Assembly (NCBI GenBank): GCA_903895595.1
Contig: CAITUP010000091.1
Location: 62,001 to 126,000 of the forward strand
From: an uncultured Acetobacteraceae bacterium
GTDB lineage: Bacteria > Pseudomonadota > Alphaproteobacteria > Acetobacterales > Acetobacteraceae
DNA: 64,000 bases
Direction of reading: 5' to 3'
In this document: positions 32,846-40,827 of the stretch, piece by piece
Layout of the letters: each line of letters begins with the position of its first letter
Numbering within the stretch: the stretch's first letter is position 1
Notes under the pieces: model-generated
Told to the model about the DNA's origin: nothing
Database searches by the model: none
What the model saw: the letters and a program-made list of their open reading frames with translations, nothing else
Made by a program: the position numbers and the translations under genes

Positions 32846-33877
32846 TTAGGCCAGCGCCGCCTTCACCCGCGGCACCACATCCCGAAACAGCTTCTCCAGG
32901 CTCGGGTTCATCTGCTCCGGCCGCAGACCCGGCGGCACCGCCCAGGTCACGATATCGGTAATCCCGTACTCCCGGATGAACCCGATCAGTTCCCGCACGC
33001 AATGGTCCACGTCGCCGATAATCCAGGCCTGCGGAATCCGAGTTACCTCGGTATTGCCCTTCACCCCGCCGGCCCCCGCGCCGCTGCCCAGGTCTTCCTG
33101 AAACTTCGCGTAGGTGCTCATGCGATAGCGTTCGGCATCGCGCACCGCCGGCCAATCGCGGTCCTTGTCGTCGGTCACGAGGCACGACCGAATAATGCCC
33201 ACCCGATAGCCCGACGGATCGCGCCCGGACGCCGTCAGCGCCGCCCGCCACGGGTCCAGAACCGTGGACCGAGGCCCTTGCGGCAGCAGATTCGCGTCGA
33301 ACCGAGCGCAACGCTGCGCCCCGGCTTCGGACATCGCGGCGACCCAAAGTGGCGGGCCACCCGCCTGCACGTAACCGGGCGTTATTTTGACGTCGCTGAA
33401 CTGGTAGCGCTTGCCGGTGAAGCTGAATTTTTCGCCGGTGAAGCAGTGCCGCAGCACCGCGATACCCTCATCGGTCAGCGACACACGGCGCGACACCGGC
33501 AGGCCGAAGCCGCGGAACTCGTGTGGAGCGTAGCCCATGCCGACGCCCAGCTCGACCCGTCCGCCGCTGATGTTGTCGAGAACCGCGAGGTCCTCGGCCA
33601 AACGCAAAGGATGATTGAACGGCAGCAGACAAACGTCGCAGGAAAAGCGGGCGTGTTTGGTCCGCGCCGCCAGGGCCGAGGCGACGGGGATCCAGGACGG
33701 CAGGTAGCCATCGTCCATGAAGTGGTGTTCGGTGAACCAGACGAGGTCCAGACCCAGCCCGTCCAGCCAGACGACCTGATCCATCACCGCGGCGTACATC
33801 GACGCGGTGTCCATCCCGGTCGCCGCGGTGTTACGGAAATCGTGAACGACTCCGAAGCGCGGGACCGGGTGGGCCAT
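32846..33877 (-). CDS. LLM-class flavin-dependent oxidoreductase
   Basis: 343 residues from ATG 33877. A luciferase-like TIM barrel: 'LVWFTEHHFMDDGY', 'RTKHARFSCDVCLLPFNHPL', 'DNISGGRVELGVGMGYAPHEF' are the standard F420/FMN-binding signatures. The upstream reading frame continues through the aminotransferase gene, but only as an antisense-like shadow, so the ATG is well supported. It starts 2 bp after the aminotransferase stop, so the two are one operon. Substrate unknown. Confidence 0.9.
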   Translation of the reverse strand: MAHPVPRFGVVHDFRNTAATGMDTASMYAAVMDQVVWLDGLGLDLVWFTEHHFMDDGYLPSWIPVASALAARTKHARFSCDVCLLPFNHPLRLAEDLAVLDNISGGRVELGVGMGYAPHEFRGFGLPVSRRVSLTDEGIAVLRHCFTGEKFSFTGKRYQFSDVKITPGYVQAGGPPLWVAAMSEAGAQRCARFDANLLPQGPRSTVLDPWRAALTASGRDPSGYRVGIIRSCLVTDDKDRDWPAVRDAERYRMSTYAKFQEDLGSGAGAGGVKGNTEVTRIPQAWIIGDVDHCVRELIGFIREYGITDIVTWAVPPGLRPEQMNPSLEKLFRDVVPRVKAALA

Positions 33878-33879
33878 GG

Positions 33880-35052
33880 TTAGGCGTTCCCGGACAGATA
33901 CTCGATGGCCGCCTGCACGCCGCCCGATTTGTGCGGAATGCCGGCGATACGCAGGCCCATCTCGACGCCGGTCAGGGTGCCGGTCAGCTGCAGCGGGCTG
34001 AGGTCGCCCATGTGGCCGATGCGGAACACCTTGCCCTCGATCGGGCCGAGGCCGTTGCCCAGCGCCATGTTGAACTTTGCCAGGATGATGTTGCGCAGAT
34101 TGTCGGCGTTGTGGCCGTCCGGCACCCGGATCGCGGTGACGCCGGGGTTGTAGGCCGAGGGATCCTCGCATTGCAGTTCCAGCCCCCAGGCGCGGACGGT
34201 GCGGCGGGTGGCTTCCGCGTAACGCTCGTGACGGGCGTAGACGTTCGACAGGCCTTCTTCCAGCAGCATGTTCAGCGCTTCGCGCAGCGCGAACAGCAGG
34301 TTCACCGCCGGGGTGTAGGGGAAGAAGCCGGTCTTGTTCGACGCCACCAGCGGCGCCCAATCCCAGTAGCTGCGCTGCGACTTGGAGGCCTCGGAAGCGG
34401 CCAGCGCCTTGTCGGAGATCGCGACGAACGACAGGCCCGGCGGCACCATCAGGCCCTTCTGGGACCCGGCAATCGTGACGTCCACGCCCCAGGCATCATG
34501 CTTGTAATCGGCGCAGGCGAGCGAAGAAATCGCATCCACCATCAGCAGCGCCGGATGGCCCGCCGCGTCGATGGCCGCGCGCACGGCGGCGACATCGGTC
34601 ATGCAGCTCGTGGAGGTTTCGCTGTGCACGACGCACACCGCCTTGATGCGATGCTCGCGGTCGTCCTTCAGCACCGCGCCGATGGCGGCGGGGTCGGAGC
34701 CGCGGCGCCAGTCGGTGTCCAGCGCCACCACGTCCATGCCCATCTTCTTCGCCATCTGTTCCCACAGATGCGCGAACTGGCCGGTGCGCCCGATCAGCAC
34801 TCGGTCGCCGGGGGACAGCGTGTTCACCAGCGCGGATTCCCAGGCGCCCGTGCCGGACGAGGGGAACATGCCGACAATGCCGGAAGTCTGGAACACCTGC
34901 CGCAGCTTGCCGATGATCTCCAGACCGAGGGCGCCGAATTCCGGACCTCGGTGGTTGATCGCATTGCGGTCCATGGCGCGCAGCACCCGTTCCGGGATGT
35001 TGGTGGGCCCGGGGGTCTGCAGGAAATGGCGGCCGGAGACATACTCGGTCAT
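33880..35052 (-). CDS. Serine-glyoxylate / alanine-glyoxylate aminotransferase
   Basis: 390-residue fold type I PLP enzyme. 'HFLQTPGPTNIPERVLRAM' opens the family, 'SSGTGAWESAL' binds phosphate, 'VDAISSLACADY' holds the PLP-pairing Asp, and 'IAGSQKGLMVPPG' holds the Schiff-base lysine. It transfers an amino group to glyoxylate from serine or alanine; the close fit to SgaA-type serine-glyoxylate enzymes suggests a link to C1 or photorespiratory glycine metabolism. It shares an operon with the LLM oxidoreductase. Confidence 0.9.
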   Translation of the reverse strand: MTEYVSGRHFLQTPGPTNIPERVLRAMDRNAINHRGPEFGALGLEIIGKLRQVFQTSGIVGMFPSSGTGAWESALVNTLSPGDRVLIGRTGQFAHLWEQMAKKMGMDVVALDTDWRRGSDPAAIGAVLKDDREHRIKAVCVVHSETSTSCMTDVAAVRAAIDAAGHPALLMVDAISSLACADYKHDAWGVDVTIAGSQKGLMVPPGLSFVAISDKALAASEASKSQRSYWDWAPLVASNKTGFFPYTPAVNLLFALREALNMLLEEGLSNVYARHERYAEATRRTVRAWGLELQCEDPSAYNPGVTAIRVPDGHNADNLRNIILAKFNMALGNGLGPIEGKVFRIGHMGDLSPLQLTGTLTGVEMGLRIAGIPHKSGGVQAAIEYLSGNA

Positions 35053-35159
35053 GATCTTCGTATCCTATAGAGGCGCGCGGTGAAGCACGGGACGGGTGCG
35101 TTTGGCAATGGCGACGCTTGTGTGACAGGGGATTGCTGGGTTGCGCGGGGGGCTTGGGT

Positions 35160-36371
35160 GTGCTTCGGAACCCCGTGCACCTGCCGTTTTGCCCCGTTTG
35201 CCGCCAATCCCGTCCGGTCGCCGCGCGCTTCCTGAGCGGCGGACGCCTGTATTTCAGCGACCATCGCGATCCATGCCCGCACCAGCAGCCGGGACTCGGC
35301 CCCGGCATCGTCTGGTGCCCGGTATTGTCGGAGCATTGCTGCCCCGACCCGCTGGAGGACGTGCGCCGCCGCTTCGCCCTGTTCCACAGCCTGGGCGACA
35401 ATTGCGAGTTCGGCATCGCGCAGAAGCTGGCCGGCGCCGAACCGCTGGACCTGCTGCGCTTCGCCGGCTTCCATATCCCGGTCGAGGATCGCCTGCGCGC
35501 GCTGATCCACGCGCTGGAACGGGATTTCGCGGGGCTGGGCGACCCTGGGACGGTTTCGTGCGAACTGCACGAGGACCCGGCGTCAGAATGGTATCCGGTG
35601 CGGGAGACACGCTGGAACCTGCTCACCTACGCCCAGCACGACGGACAGGACCGCGATCTGGCTCGCTTGGCGGCGCGTCAGGCCGTCGCTCTGGGCTTCC
35701 GGCGCCGCAAATTGCTGGAAGACCTGACCCAAGGCCACCGGGTCTTTCTATGGAAGTCGAACCTGGGCAACGACCCTGCCGAAATTCGCCGGTTGGCGGC
35801 GCTGTTGCGTGCCCGAGGCCCAAATCTGTTGCTGTGGGTCACGGAAGCGGCCCCCGATACGCCGGTCGGCACCGTCGAATACGCCGGAGACGGCCTTCTA
35901 ACCGGCACCGTCGCTCGGTTCGCCCGCTACCTCGACGCCTGCGCCCTGCATTTCCAGTCCTGGCTGTCGCTCTGCTTCGCTGCATCCGAGGCCGCGGCCT
36001 GTCTGCGCAGCGTCGGCGTCTGGTCCGAACGGGAGGCTTGGACCGGCGCGATCGTCGATGCCGCGACCGGCGCGATTATCGGTGCGGAGGACGCCCCGCT
36101 GAACCGTCTGCGCTTTCCGCCGGCCGACAAATGCGCGGTGGTGGCAATCGGGCCGAGGGCCGACGATCCCGATGTCTGGCGCCAGCGTTGGGTCCCCGCC
36201 CTTGCTCGGGCCATGGCCGGCGGCGATCGTCTGCTGGCAACCACCCCGCTGCGAGACTGGCAAATCGCGGCGCTGGACGCGGCCGGCTTGGGTTCGTCCC
36301 CTCGCATGGCGTTGGAGCCGGGGTGGTTCTACGGATTCACGCAAGCGGTGCGCTGCGAAGGCACTTTTTAA
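35160..36371 (+). CDS. Uncharacterised protein with 'SLGxNCEFG' motif
   Basis: 403 residues from GTG 35160; a TTG at 35118 would add 14 residues and the true start is uncertain. I recognise only 'FHSLGDNCEFGIAQKL' followed by 'GAEPLDLLRFAGFHI', a motif I associate with uncharacterised proteins near glycosyltransferase and surface-polysaccharide genes; it also has 'VFLWKSNLGND' and 'LNRLRFPPADKCAVVA'. The first 60 residues are Cys-rich (CPVC, then CC), possibly metal-binding. It stands alone, with no operon partner and no signal peptide. Function unknown. Confidence 0.7.
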   Translation: MLRNPVHLPFCPVCRQSRPVAARFLSGGRLYFSDHRDPCPHQQPGLGPGIVWCPVLSEHCCPDPLEDVRRRFALFHSLGDNCEFGIAQKLAGAEPLDLLRFAGFHIPVEDRLRALIHALERDFAGLGDPGTVSCELHEDPASEWYPVRETRWNLLTYAQHDGQDRDLARLAARQAVALGFRRRKLLEDLTQGHRVFLWKSNLGNDPAEIRRLAALLRARGPNLLLWVTEAAPDTPVGTVEYAGDGLLTGTVARFARYLDACALHFQSWLSLCFAASEAAACLRSVGVWSEREAWTGAIVDAATGAIIGAEDAPLNRLRFPPADKCAVVAIGPRADDPDVWRQRWVPALARAMAGGDRLLATTPLRDWQIAALDAAGLGSSPRMALEPGWFYGFTQAVRCEGTF

Positions 36372-36400
36372 AGGGCGTGGCAAAGCCCGCCATGTGCCAC

Positions 36401-36492
36401 CAGCAGTTCTCATTTTGCCATTTTGTTCCGCATACCCGTCATGGTCGGGCTTGACGATGAAGAGGTGACGACCGCCATAATGAGAACTGCTG
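36401..36492. mobile_element. MITE-like element copy 2 (92 bp) with imperfect 9-bp target duplication
   Basis: Same 14-bp terminal inverted repeats as the copy at 8491 (CAGCAGTTCTCATT ... AATGAGAACTGCTG) and nearly identical flanking internal sequence, but without the 97-bp central block. The flanks ATGTGCCAC (36392-36400) and ATGTGTCAC (36493-36501) form a 9-bp target duplication with one mismatch, suggesting an older insertion or a later point mutation. It lies between two convergent genes. Confidence 0.78.
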
Positions 36493-36543
36493 ATGTGTCA
36501 CGGGCGGCTCGATCCCGTTGGCACATGGGTCGCGGGACGTCGG

Positions 36544-37122
36544 TTATGCGGCTTGTTCAGCCTTGGGAGCCGATAGGTTTGTCCCCGTCCGATGGCGCCG
36601 CGAGCGCCGAGCCAGCGCGGCGAACGCCAAGCCGGTGCCAAGAATGGCAATCGAGGCCGGTTCGGGCGCCGATGTGGCGTTCACACTGATCGCGGTCGTG
36701 TCGAGCCGACAGCGAACGCCGCAAATCCAGGCCGCGGCCGCGAGCGTATCCGTTTGCGGGGCGCTGTTAAGGTCTACTGCGAAATTGAGATAAAGATTGG
36801 CCGGACCGGCCTGCGAGAAAAGGGTAGTGGGGCCGTTCGCGCCGTCATAAATCCCGGCGCCATTCCAGGTCCCGGTCTCATTGCCAGCTCCCGCGCCCGA
36901 TATTTTCGCGATCGTGACGTTCAAAGAGGCGACATGGCCGACCGTGTTGTAGATGACGAAGCCGTTGATGGAATCGTGATCCCCGTTCGTCCAATCCAGT
37001 GTTCCCGAAAGCGCGTAGGTAATCGGGGCCGCTTGCACGCCCGTGGCAAGGCCACCGAGCAATAGCATGGCAAGGCCCGCTGTCGCGACGATCGCGCGGC
37101 GGGGCAAAAGGGAAAGTTTCAA
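36544..37122 (-). CDS. Secreted PEP-CTERM protein
   Basis: 192 residues. Signal peptide to about residue 31 ('LATGVQA'), a beta-rich secreted body of about 130 residues with two cysteines ('ICGVRCRL'), then the sorting signal 'APEPASIAILGTGLAFAALA' and a basic tail 'RRSRRHR'. The tail continues about 15 residues beyond the usual end. The promoter at 37224-37239 is of the sigma-54 type, matching the known control of many PEP-CTERM genes by the PrsK/PrsR system. Presumed extracellular matrix component; function unknown. Confidence 0.85.
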   Translation of the reverse strand: MKLSLLPRRAIVATAGLAMLLLGGLATGVQAAPITYALSGTLDWTNGDHDSINGFVIYNTVGHVASLNVTIAKISGAGAGNETGTWNGAGIYDGANGPTTLFSQAGPANLYLNFAVDLNSAPQTDTLAAAAWICGVRCRLDTTAISVNATSAPEPASIAILGTGLAFAALARRSRRHRTGTNLSAPKAEQAA

Positions 37123-37223
37123 CTTGTCTCCTGTTGTATCGACGATTGTGTCGTTTCTGACGAGGGTGGGCCTGTTGCCGACGCCAGCCCACTTCGTCTG
37201 AAGGAGGGCATCGGTTGATATGA

Positions 37224-37239
37224 AGCAATTTTCAGGCCA
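37224..37239 (-). promoter_or_regulatory. Sigma-54 (RpoN) promoter of the PEP-CTERM gene
   Basis: On the minus strand the sequence TGGCCTGAAAATTGCT matches the -24/-12 consensus TGGCACGN4TTGCW, with exactly 10 bp between the invariant GG and GC. It lies about 100 bp upstream of ATG 37122. The rest of the 301-bp gap 37123-37423 is unusually AT-rich upstream of the promoter and carries the direct repeats annotated separately. Confidence 0.7.
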
Positions 37240-37264
37240 TCGGGTAATTTGTTGTTAAATAACA

Positions 37265-37309
37265 TGTAAAATTTACGAATTCACACACACATTTTTAAAG
37301 TGTAAAATT
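37265..37309 (-). promoter_or_regulatory. Direct repeats upstream of the sigma-54 promoter (candidate activator sites)
   Basis: TGTAAAATT occurs at 37265-37273 and again at 37301-37309, 36 bp apart, in an AT-rich stretch of otherwise GC-rich DNA. The first lies inside the near-palindrome GTAAAATTTAC. Placed 30-80 bp upstream of the -24 element, they are in the right position for an NtrC-type activator such as PrsR. This is inference from position. Confidence 0.45.
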
Positions 37310-37423
37310 ATCCGACAAAAACGACCTCCCTTTGGATCGGATTTACCGGTGTCTGGGAGCGTGTCGCGCGGTTACGCGGAAGGCCGCCGCGTGTCAGTCG
37401 ATTGGATATTTCCAACGCGCCGC

Positions 37424-37726
37424 CTAAATATCGCCGCTCTCCCGCAACTCCTTGCTGAGCTGCTGCACCGCCTTCGTCCCGAATGCGACATGCAGCCGCC
37501 GCCGGACGACCATCGCCAGCCAGTCAGGGCGCGTTTTCAATATGCCTTCGGCGACCAGCAGATCGGCTTCCTCGGCGATTTCCGCTTCGACACGCGCGAC
37601 GATGTCGTCGGTGATCGGTTTGCCGGCGAAAGCCTTCACGCGGGCATTCAGGCGCGCGGTGGCGAGGACTTCCTTGTCCGTGACGGTGGGCTTGGTTTCG
37701 AACAGCAGTTTGTGCAGATCGACCAC
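37424..37726 (-). CDS. Hypothetical 100-residue protein
   Basis: Unrecognised small, soluble, mostly helical protein ('ITDDIVARVEAEIAEEADLL', 'WLAMVVRRRLHVAFGTKAV'). It starts 17 bp after the acyl-CoA ligase stop on the same strand and so is probably the last gene of that operon, perhaps a small accessory protein. No motif tells its role. Confidence 0.6.
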   Translation of the reverse strand: MVDLHKLLFETKPTVTDKEVLATARLNARVKAFAGKPITDDIVARVEAEIAEEADLLVAEGILKTRPDWLAMVVRRRLHVAFGTKAVQQLSKELRESGDI

Positions 37727-37743
37727 GCCCGCCTCCTGTCCAA

Positions 37744-39801
37744 CTATCCTTGCTCTACCAGCACGGCATCGACCGCGACAGCCCCCTGGCCGTCCGGCCG
37801 GACGATCAGCGGGTTTACGTCGATCTCGGCATAGCGGTCGCCGTTGTCCGCGATGAACCGCGACAGCGCCGCCAACGCATGAGACGCGGCACCGATATCC
37901 GCCGGCGGCCGGCCGCGCGCGCCTTGCAGCACGGCGGCGGCTTTCAGGCGCAGGATCATGGACCGAGCCTCATCCGCGGTGACCGGGGCGGGGGCGAACA
38001 CCGTGTCGCGCATCACTTCCAGGAAGATGCCGCCAAGGGCCGCCATCACGCAGGGGCCGAACACCGGATCGGTGAAGGCGCCCAGCGCCAGTTCGGTGCC
38101 TTTGACGAACGGCTGCAGGATCAGCGGCGCCGTCGGGTCCTCGGTCGTCGCGCGTATCGCGGTCAGGCGGGCGACTTCGGCCTCGATTTCATGCGCTGCC
38201 AGCGGCGACGAGACCAACCCGAGTTCGGTCTTGTGCGCGATCCGCTCGCTTTCCACTTTCAGAATGACCTCGTCCACCCCCAGTTCGGCCATCGCCCGCA
38301 ACGCGCCAGCCGCGTCGGCGACCGTCACCGAGGCCACATGCGGCACCCCGGTCAACGCCGCTCGGGCAGCCGCGCCGCTGACGACTTTCCGATGGTCGGC
38401 GCCGTGTTTCGCCGGGGCAGGGGGCGGCGCCGGCGGGGCCTCGGGCGCGACGACGCTCAAAGCGCGCACCAGACGGGTCGGCTCGTCGAACCAAAGGACC
38501 CCGATCTCGCGCAATTTCGCCTGAATTTCCGGCGTGGACAGGCCGCAGCAGAACACCGGCTTGTCGGTGTGCTTCACCATTTCCGTCAATGCCGCCAGCA
38601 CGCGCGGTTGCGCCGCCGGCGTGTCCAGAATGGCCGCCTGCCACAACAGGATCGCGTCCACGTTCGGCTGCGACGCCATCCACAGCAACGACGTCTCCAA
38701 CCCGCGCGGGCCGGCAGAAATGGTCGAGGACATGTCGAACGGATTGCCGAACACGCCCAATTTCACCTCTGCCCGCTGTTCTGGGGTCGGGTCGATCGTC
38801 GGCGCCGGCATGGTCATGCCGTAGCGCTCCACCGCGTCCAGCGTCAGGATCGCGTACCCGCCGGACGGTGAGACAGCGCCCAGACGCCGCCCTTTCGGCA
38901 CTTTCCCGAACGCATGTAGCGTAACGGCATCGAGCAATTCGCCTTCGTCCTGTGCCACGACCGCACCTGCCGCGCGCATCGCCGCATCGAACATCGCCGC
39001 GCTGCCGACCAGGGCGCCGGTATGGGTCGCGACCTGATCCAGCGCGGCGGAGGAACGTCCGGTCTTCAAAAACACGACCGCCTTGCCGTTCGCGCGCGCC
39101 CGCCGCACCGCCGCCATCATGCGGCGGCCGTCGCGGGCGCCCTCGACGATGATGGAAATGACGGTGACGCCGGGCTCGTCCGCGACGTAATCCACCAGTT
39201 CCGAGATATCGACATCGAATTCATTGCCCGTATCGATCACGCAGTACGGCCCCAGGCCCCGCCTGCGCAACGACGTGACGCCGTACACGCCCGACAGCCC
39301 GCCGCTTTGCGCGATCGTTGCCACCGGCCCCGGCATCGGGCTGCTTTCCGCCGCCGACGAAAACGTCGGGTATGCCCGGCTATGACTGTTCCGAATCCCG
39401 ACCGTATTCGGCCCGATCACACGCAATCCGGACGCGGCCTTGGCATCGACAAGCGCCGCGTCGAACGCCGCCTTCAACACCGGATCGCGGAACCCGTCGG
39501 CGAACACCACCGCGCCCTTGACCCCGGCCGCCCCGCACTGGCGCATCACATCCGGCACCCGGTCCGCGGGGACGCACAGGACGGCCAGATCGACCTTGTC
39601 CGGGATCGCCCCAACAGAGGCGTGACACGTCAAGCCATTGATTTCGGTCTGCGTCGGATGCACCGGATAGATTTTCCCCGGATATCCCGCCGCCGCCAGA
39701 GCCGCCAACACGCGCCCACCCGCTCTTGTCGTTTCGGCGCTCGCACCGACCACCGCGATATTGGCCGGGTCGAAAAAAGCCCGCAGATTATCGTTGCGCA
39801 T
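37744..39801 (-). CDS. NDP-forming acetyl/acyl-CoA ligase family protein (fused subunits)
   Basis: 685 residues uniting the alpha-like CoA-binding and ligase domains (1-460) with a C-terminal ATP-grasp domain (about 480-685). 'IAVVGASAETTRAGGRVL' opens the CoA-binding domain; 'ATHTGALVGSAAMFDAAMRA' holds the phosphohistidine equivalent; 'VEVILKVESERIAHKTELG'-like sequence marks ATP-grasp. Such enzymes interconvert acyl-CoA with acyl acid plus ATP. The operon context (enoyl-CoA hydratase, dehydrogenase, binding protein) points to catabolism of an organic acid; the substrate is unknown. Confidence 0.88.
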   Translation of the reverse strand: MRNDNLRAFFDPANIAVVGASAETTRAGGRVLAALAAAGYPGKIYPVHPTQTEINGLTCHASVGAIPDKVDLAVLCVPADRVPDVMRQCGAAGVKGAVVFADGFRDPVLKAAFDAALVDAKAASGLRVIGPNTVGIRNSHSRAYPTFSSAAESSPMPGPVATIAQSGGLSGVYGVTSLRRRGLGPYCVIDTGNEFDVDISELVDYVADEPGVTVISIIVEGARDGRRMMAAVRRARANGKAVVFLKTGRSSAALDQVATHTGALVGSAAMFDAAMRAAGAVVAQDEGELLDAVTLHAFGKVPKGRRLGAVSPSGGYAILTLDAVERYGMTMPAPTIDPTPEQRAEVKLGVFGNPFDMSSTISAGPRGLETSLLWMASQPNVDAILLWQAAILDTPAAQPRVLAALTEMVKHTDKPVFCCGLSTPEIQAKLREIGVLWFDEPTRLVRALSVVAPEAPPAPPPAPAKHGADHRKVVSGAAARAALTGVPHVASVTVADAAGALRAMAELGVDEVILKVESERIAHKTELGLVSSPLAAHEIEAEVARLTAIRATTEDPTAPLILQPFVKGTELALGAFTDPVFGPCVMAALGGIFLEVMRDTVFAPAPVTADEARSMILRLKAAAVLQGARGRPPADIGAASHALAALSRFIADNGDRYAEIDVNPLIVRPDGQGAVAVDAVLVEQG

Positions 39802-39813
39802 GACGGCGCCCTC

Positions 39814-40827
39814 TCACTTGAACAGATCGTTGTATATTTTCAGCCATGCCTGGTAGTGCGCGCTGGCCAGTTCCGGGGTCAGCAGGAACGACTTGTAGCC
39901 GCCGTCTTGCGGTTTCGTGTCGGGATAGCCGGCGCGAATTTTCGGATTGGCCGGGATGTAGCCGGCTTTTTGGAACACGTTTTGCCCTTCCTCCGACAGC
40001 GCGTATTCCATGAACAGCCGAGCGGCGTTGGGATGCGGCGCGTGTTTCACCACGCCGATATAGTTGTGGTTGGCGATCACCGGCTCCATCTTCAGCCATG
40101 CCGCCGGTGCGCCCGCGGCGGCGCTGATCGAGGCATGGTAGCTCACGATTTGCAGCGCCAGCGGGTATTCGCCCGCGATCACCTGATCCAGCACGGCGCG
40201 CGGCGTGCCGCGGATATTGACGATTTTCTGCGCCGACAGCCGCTTGAGATAATCCATCCCGGCTTCCTGTCCCATCGTCGTAAGAACGGCGCCGATGAAG
40301 CCGGGCGGGCCGGCCATGCCGAGGGACGCAGTCCAGGCGATACGGCCTTTCCATTTCGGGTCGAGAAGGTCCTGGTAGGTGCGCGGGGCGTCCTCCGGCT
40401 TGATCAAATTGGTGTTGATACCGGCGGTGTGGATGATGACGTTGGTGGAATGCCAGATATTGTCCGGCGTGGAGAAATCCGGCGTATAGTCGCCGGCCGA
40501 GGCGGGCACGTAAGGCTCCATCTGGCTGACCGGAATCGTATCGGTGACGCCTGCGACGCTGCCCATGACGTCGACCTGCATGCGTCCGGCGCGCGTTTCC
40601 GCCGCGAACACCATCGCCAGTTCGTTTTCGTCATGGCGGTTATAGGTGCAATCGATGCCGTACTTGGCCTGGAACGCCTCGCACAGAGGGCGAACGATCT
40701 GGTTCACGATCAATCCGGTATACCAGACCACTTTTCCTTCCTTTTTCGCCGCCGCGATCAGGGCCGCGTCCTGCGCATAGGCGCCGGAGGACAGCAGCAA
40801 CAGGGCAAGAATAATGTGCTTCATCAT
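39814..40827 (-). CDS. Periplasmic solute-binding protein (iron/thiamine-type ABC family)
   Basis: 337 residues with a signal peptide (cleavage near 'SSGAYAQ'). The mature part is a type II periplasmic-binding fold: 'KKEGKVVWYTGLIVNQIVRP', 'VDVMGSVAGVTDTIP', 'TYQDLLDPKWKGRIAW', 'NAARLFMEYALSEEGQ', the pattern of the Fe3+/thiamine/polyamine group. No permease or ATPase gene lies nearby, so it either serves a distant transporter or senses ligand. It overlaps the dehydrogenase gene by 4 bp and lies 12 bp before the ligase gene. Confidence 0.88.
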   Translation of the reverse strand: MMKHIILALLLLSSGAYAQDAALIAAAKKEGKVVWYTGLIVNQIVRPLCEAFQAKYGIDCTYNRHDENELAMVFAAETRAGRMQVDVMGSVAGVTDTIPVSQMEPYVPASAGDYTPDFSTPDNIWHSTNVIIHTAGINTNLIKPEDAPRTYQDLLDPKWKGRIAWTASLGMAGPPGFIGAVLTTMGQEAGMDYLKRLSAQKIVNIRGTPRAVLDQVIAGEYPLALQIVSYHASISAAAGAPAAWLKMEPVIANHNYIGVVKHAPHPNAARLFMEYALSEEGQNVFQKAGYIPANPKIRAGYPDTKPQDGGYKSFLLTPELASAHYQAWLKIYNDLFK

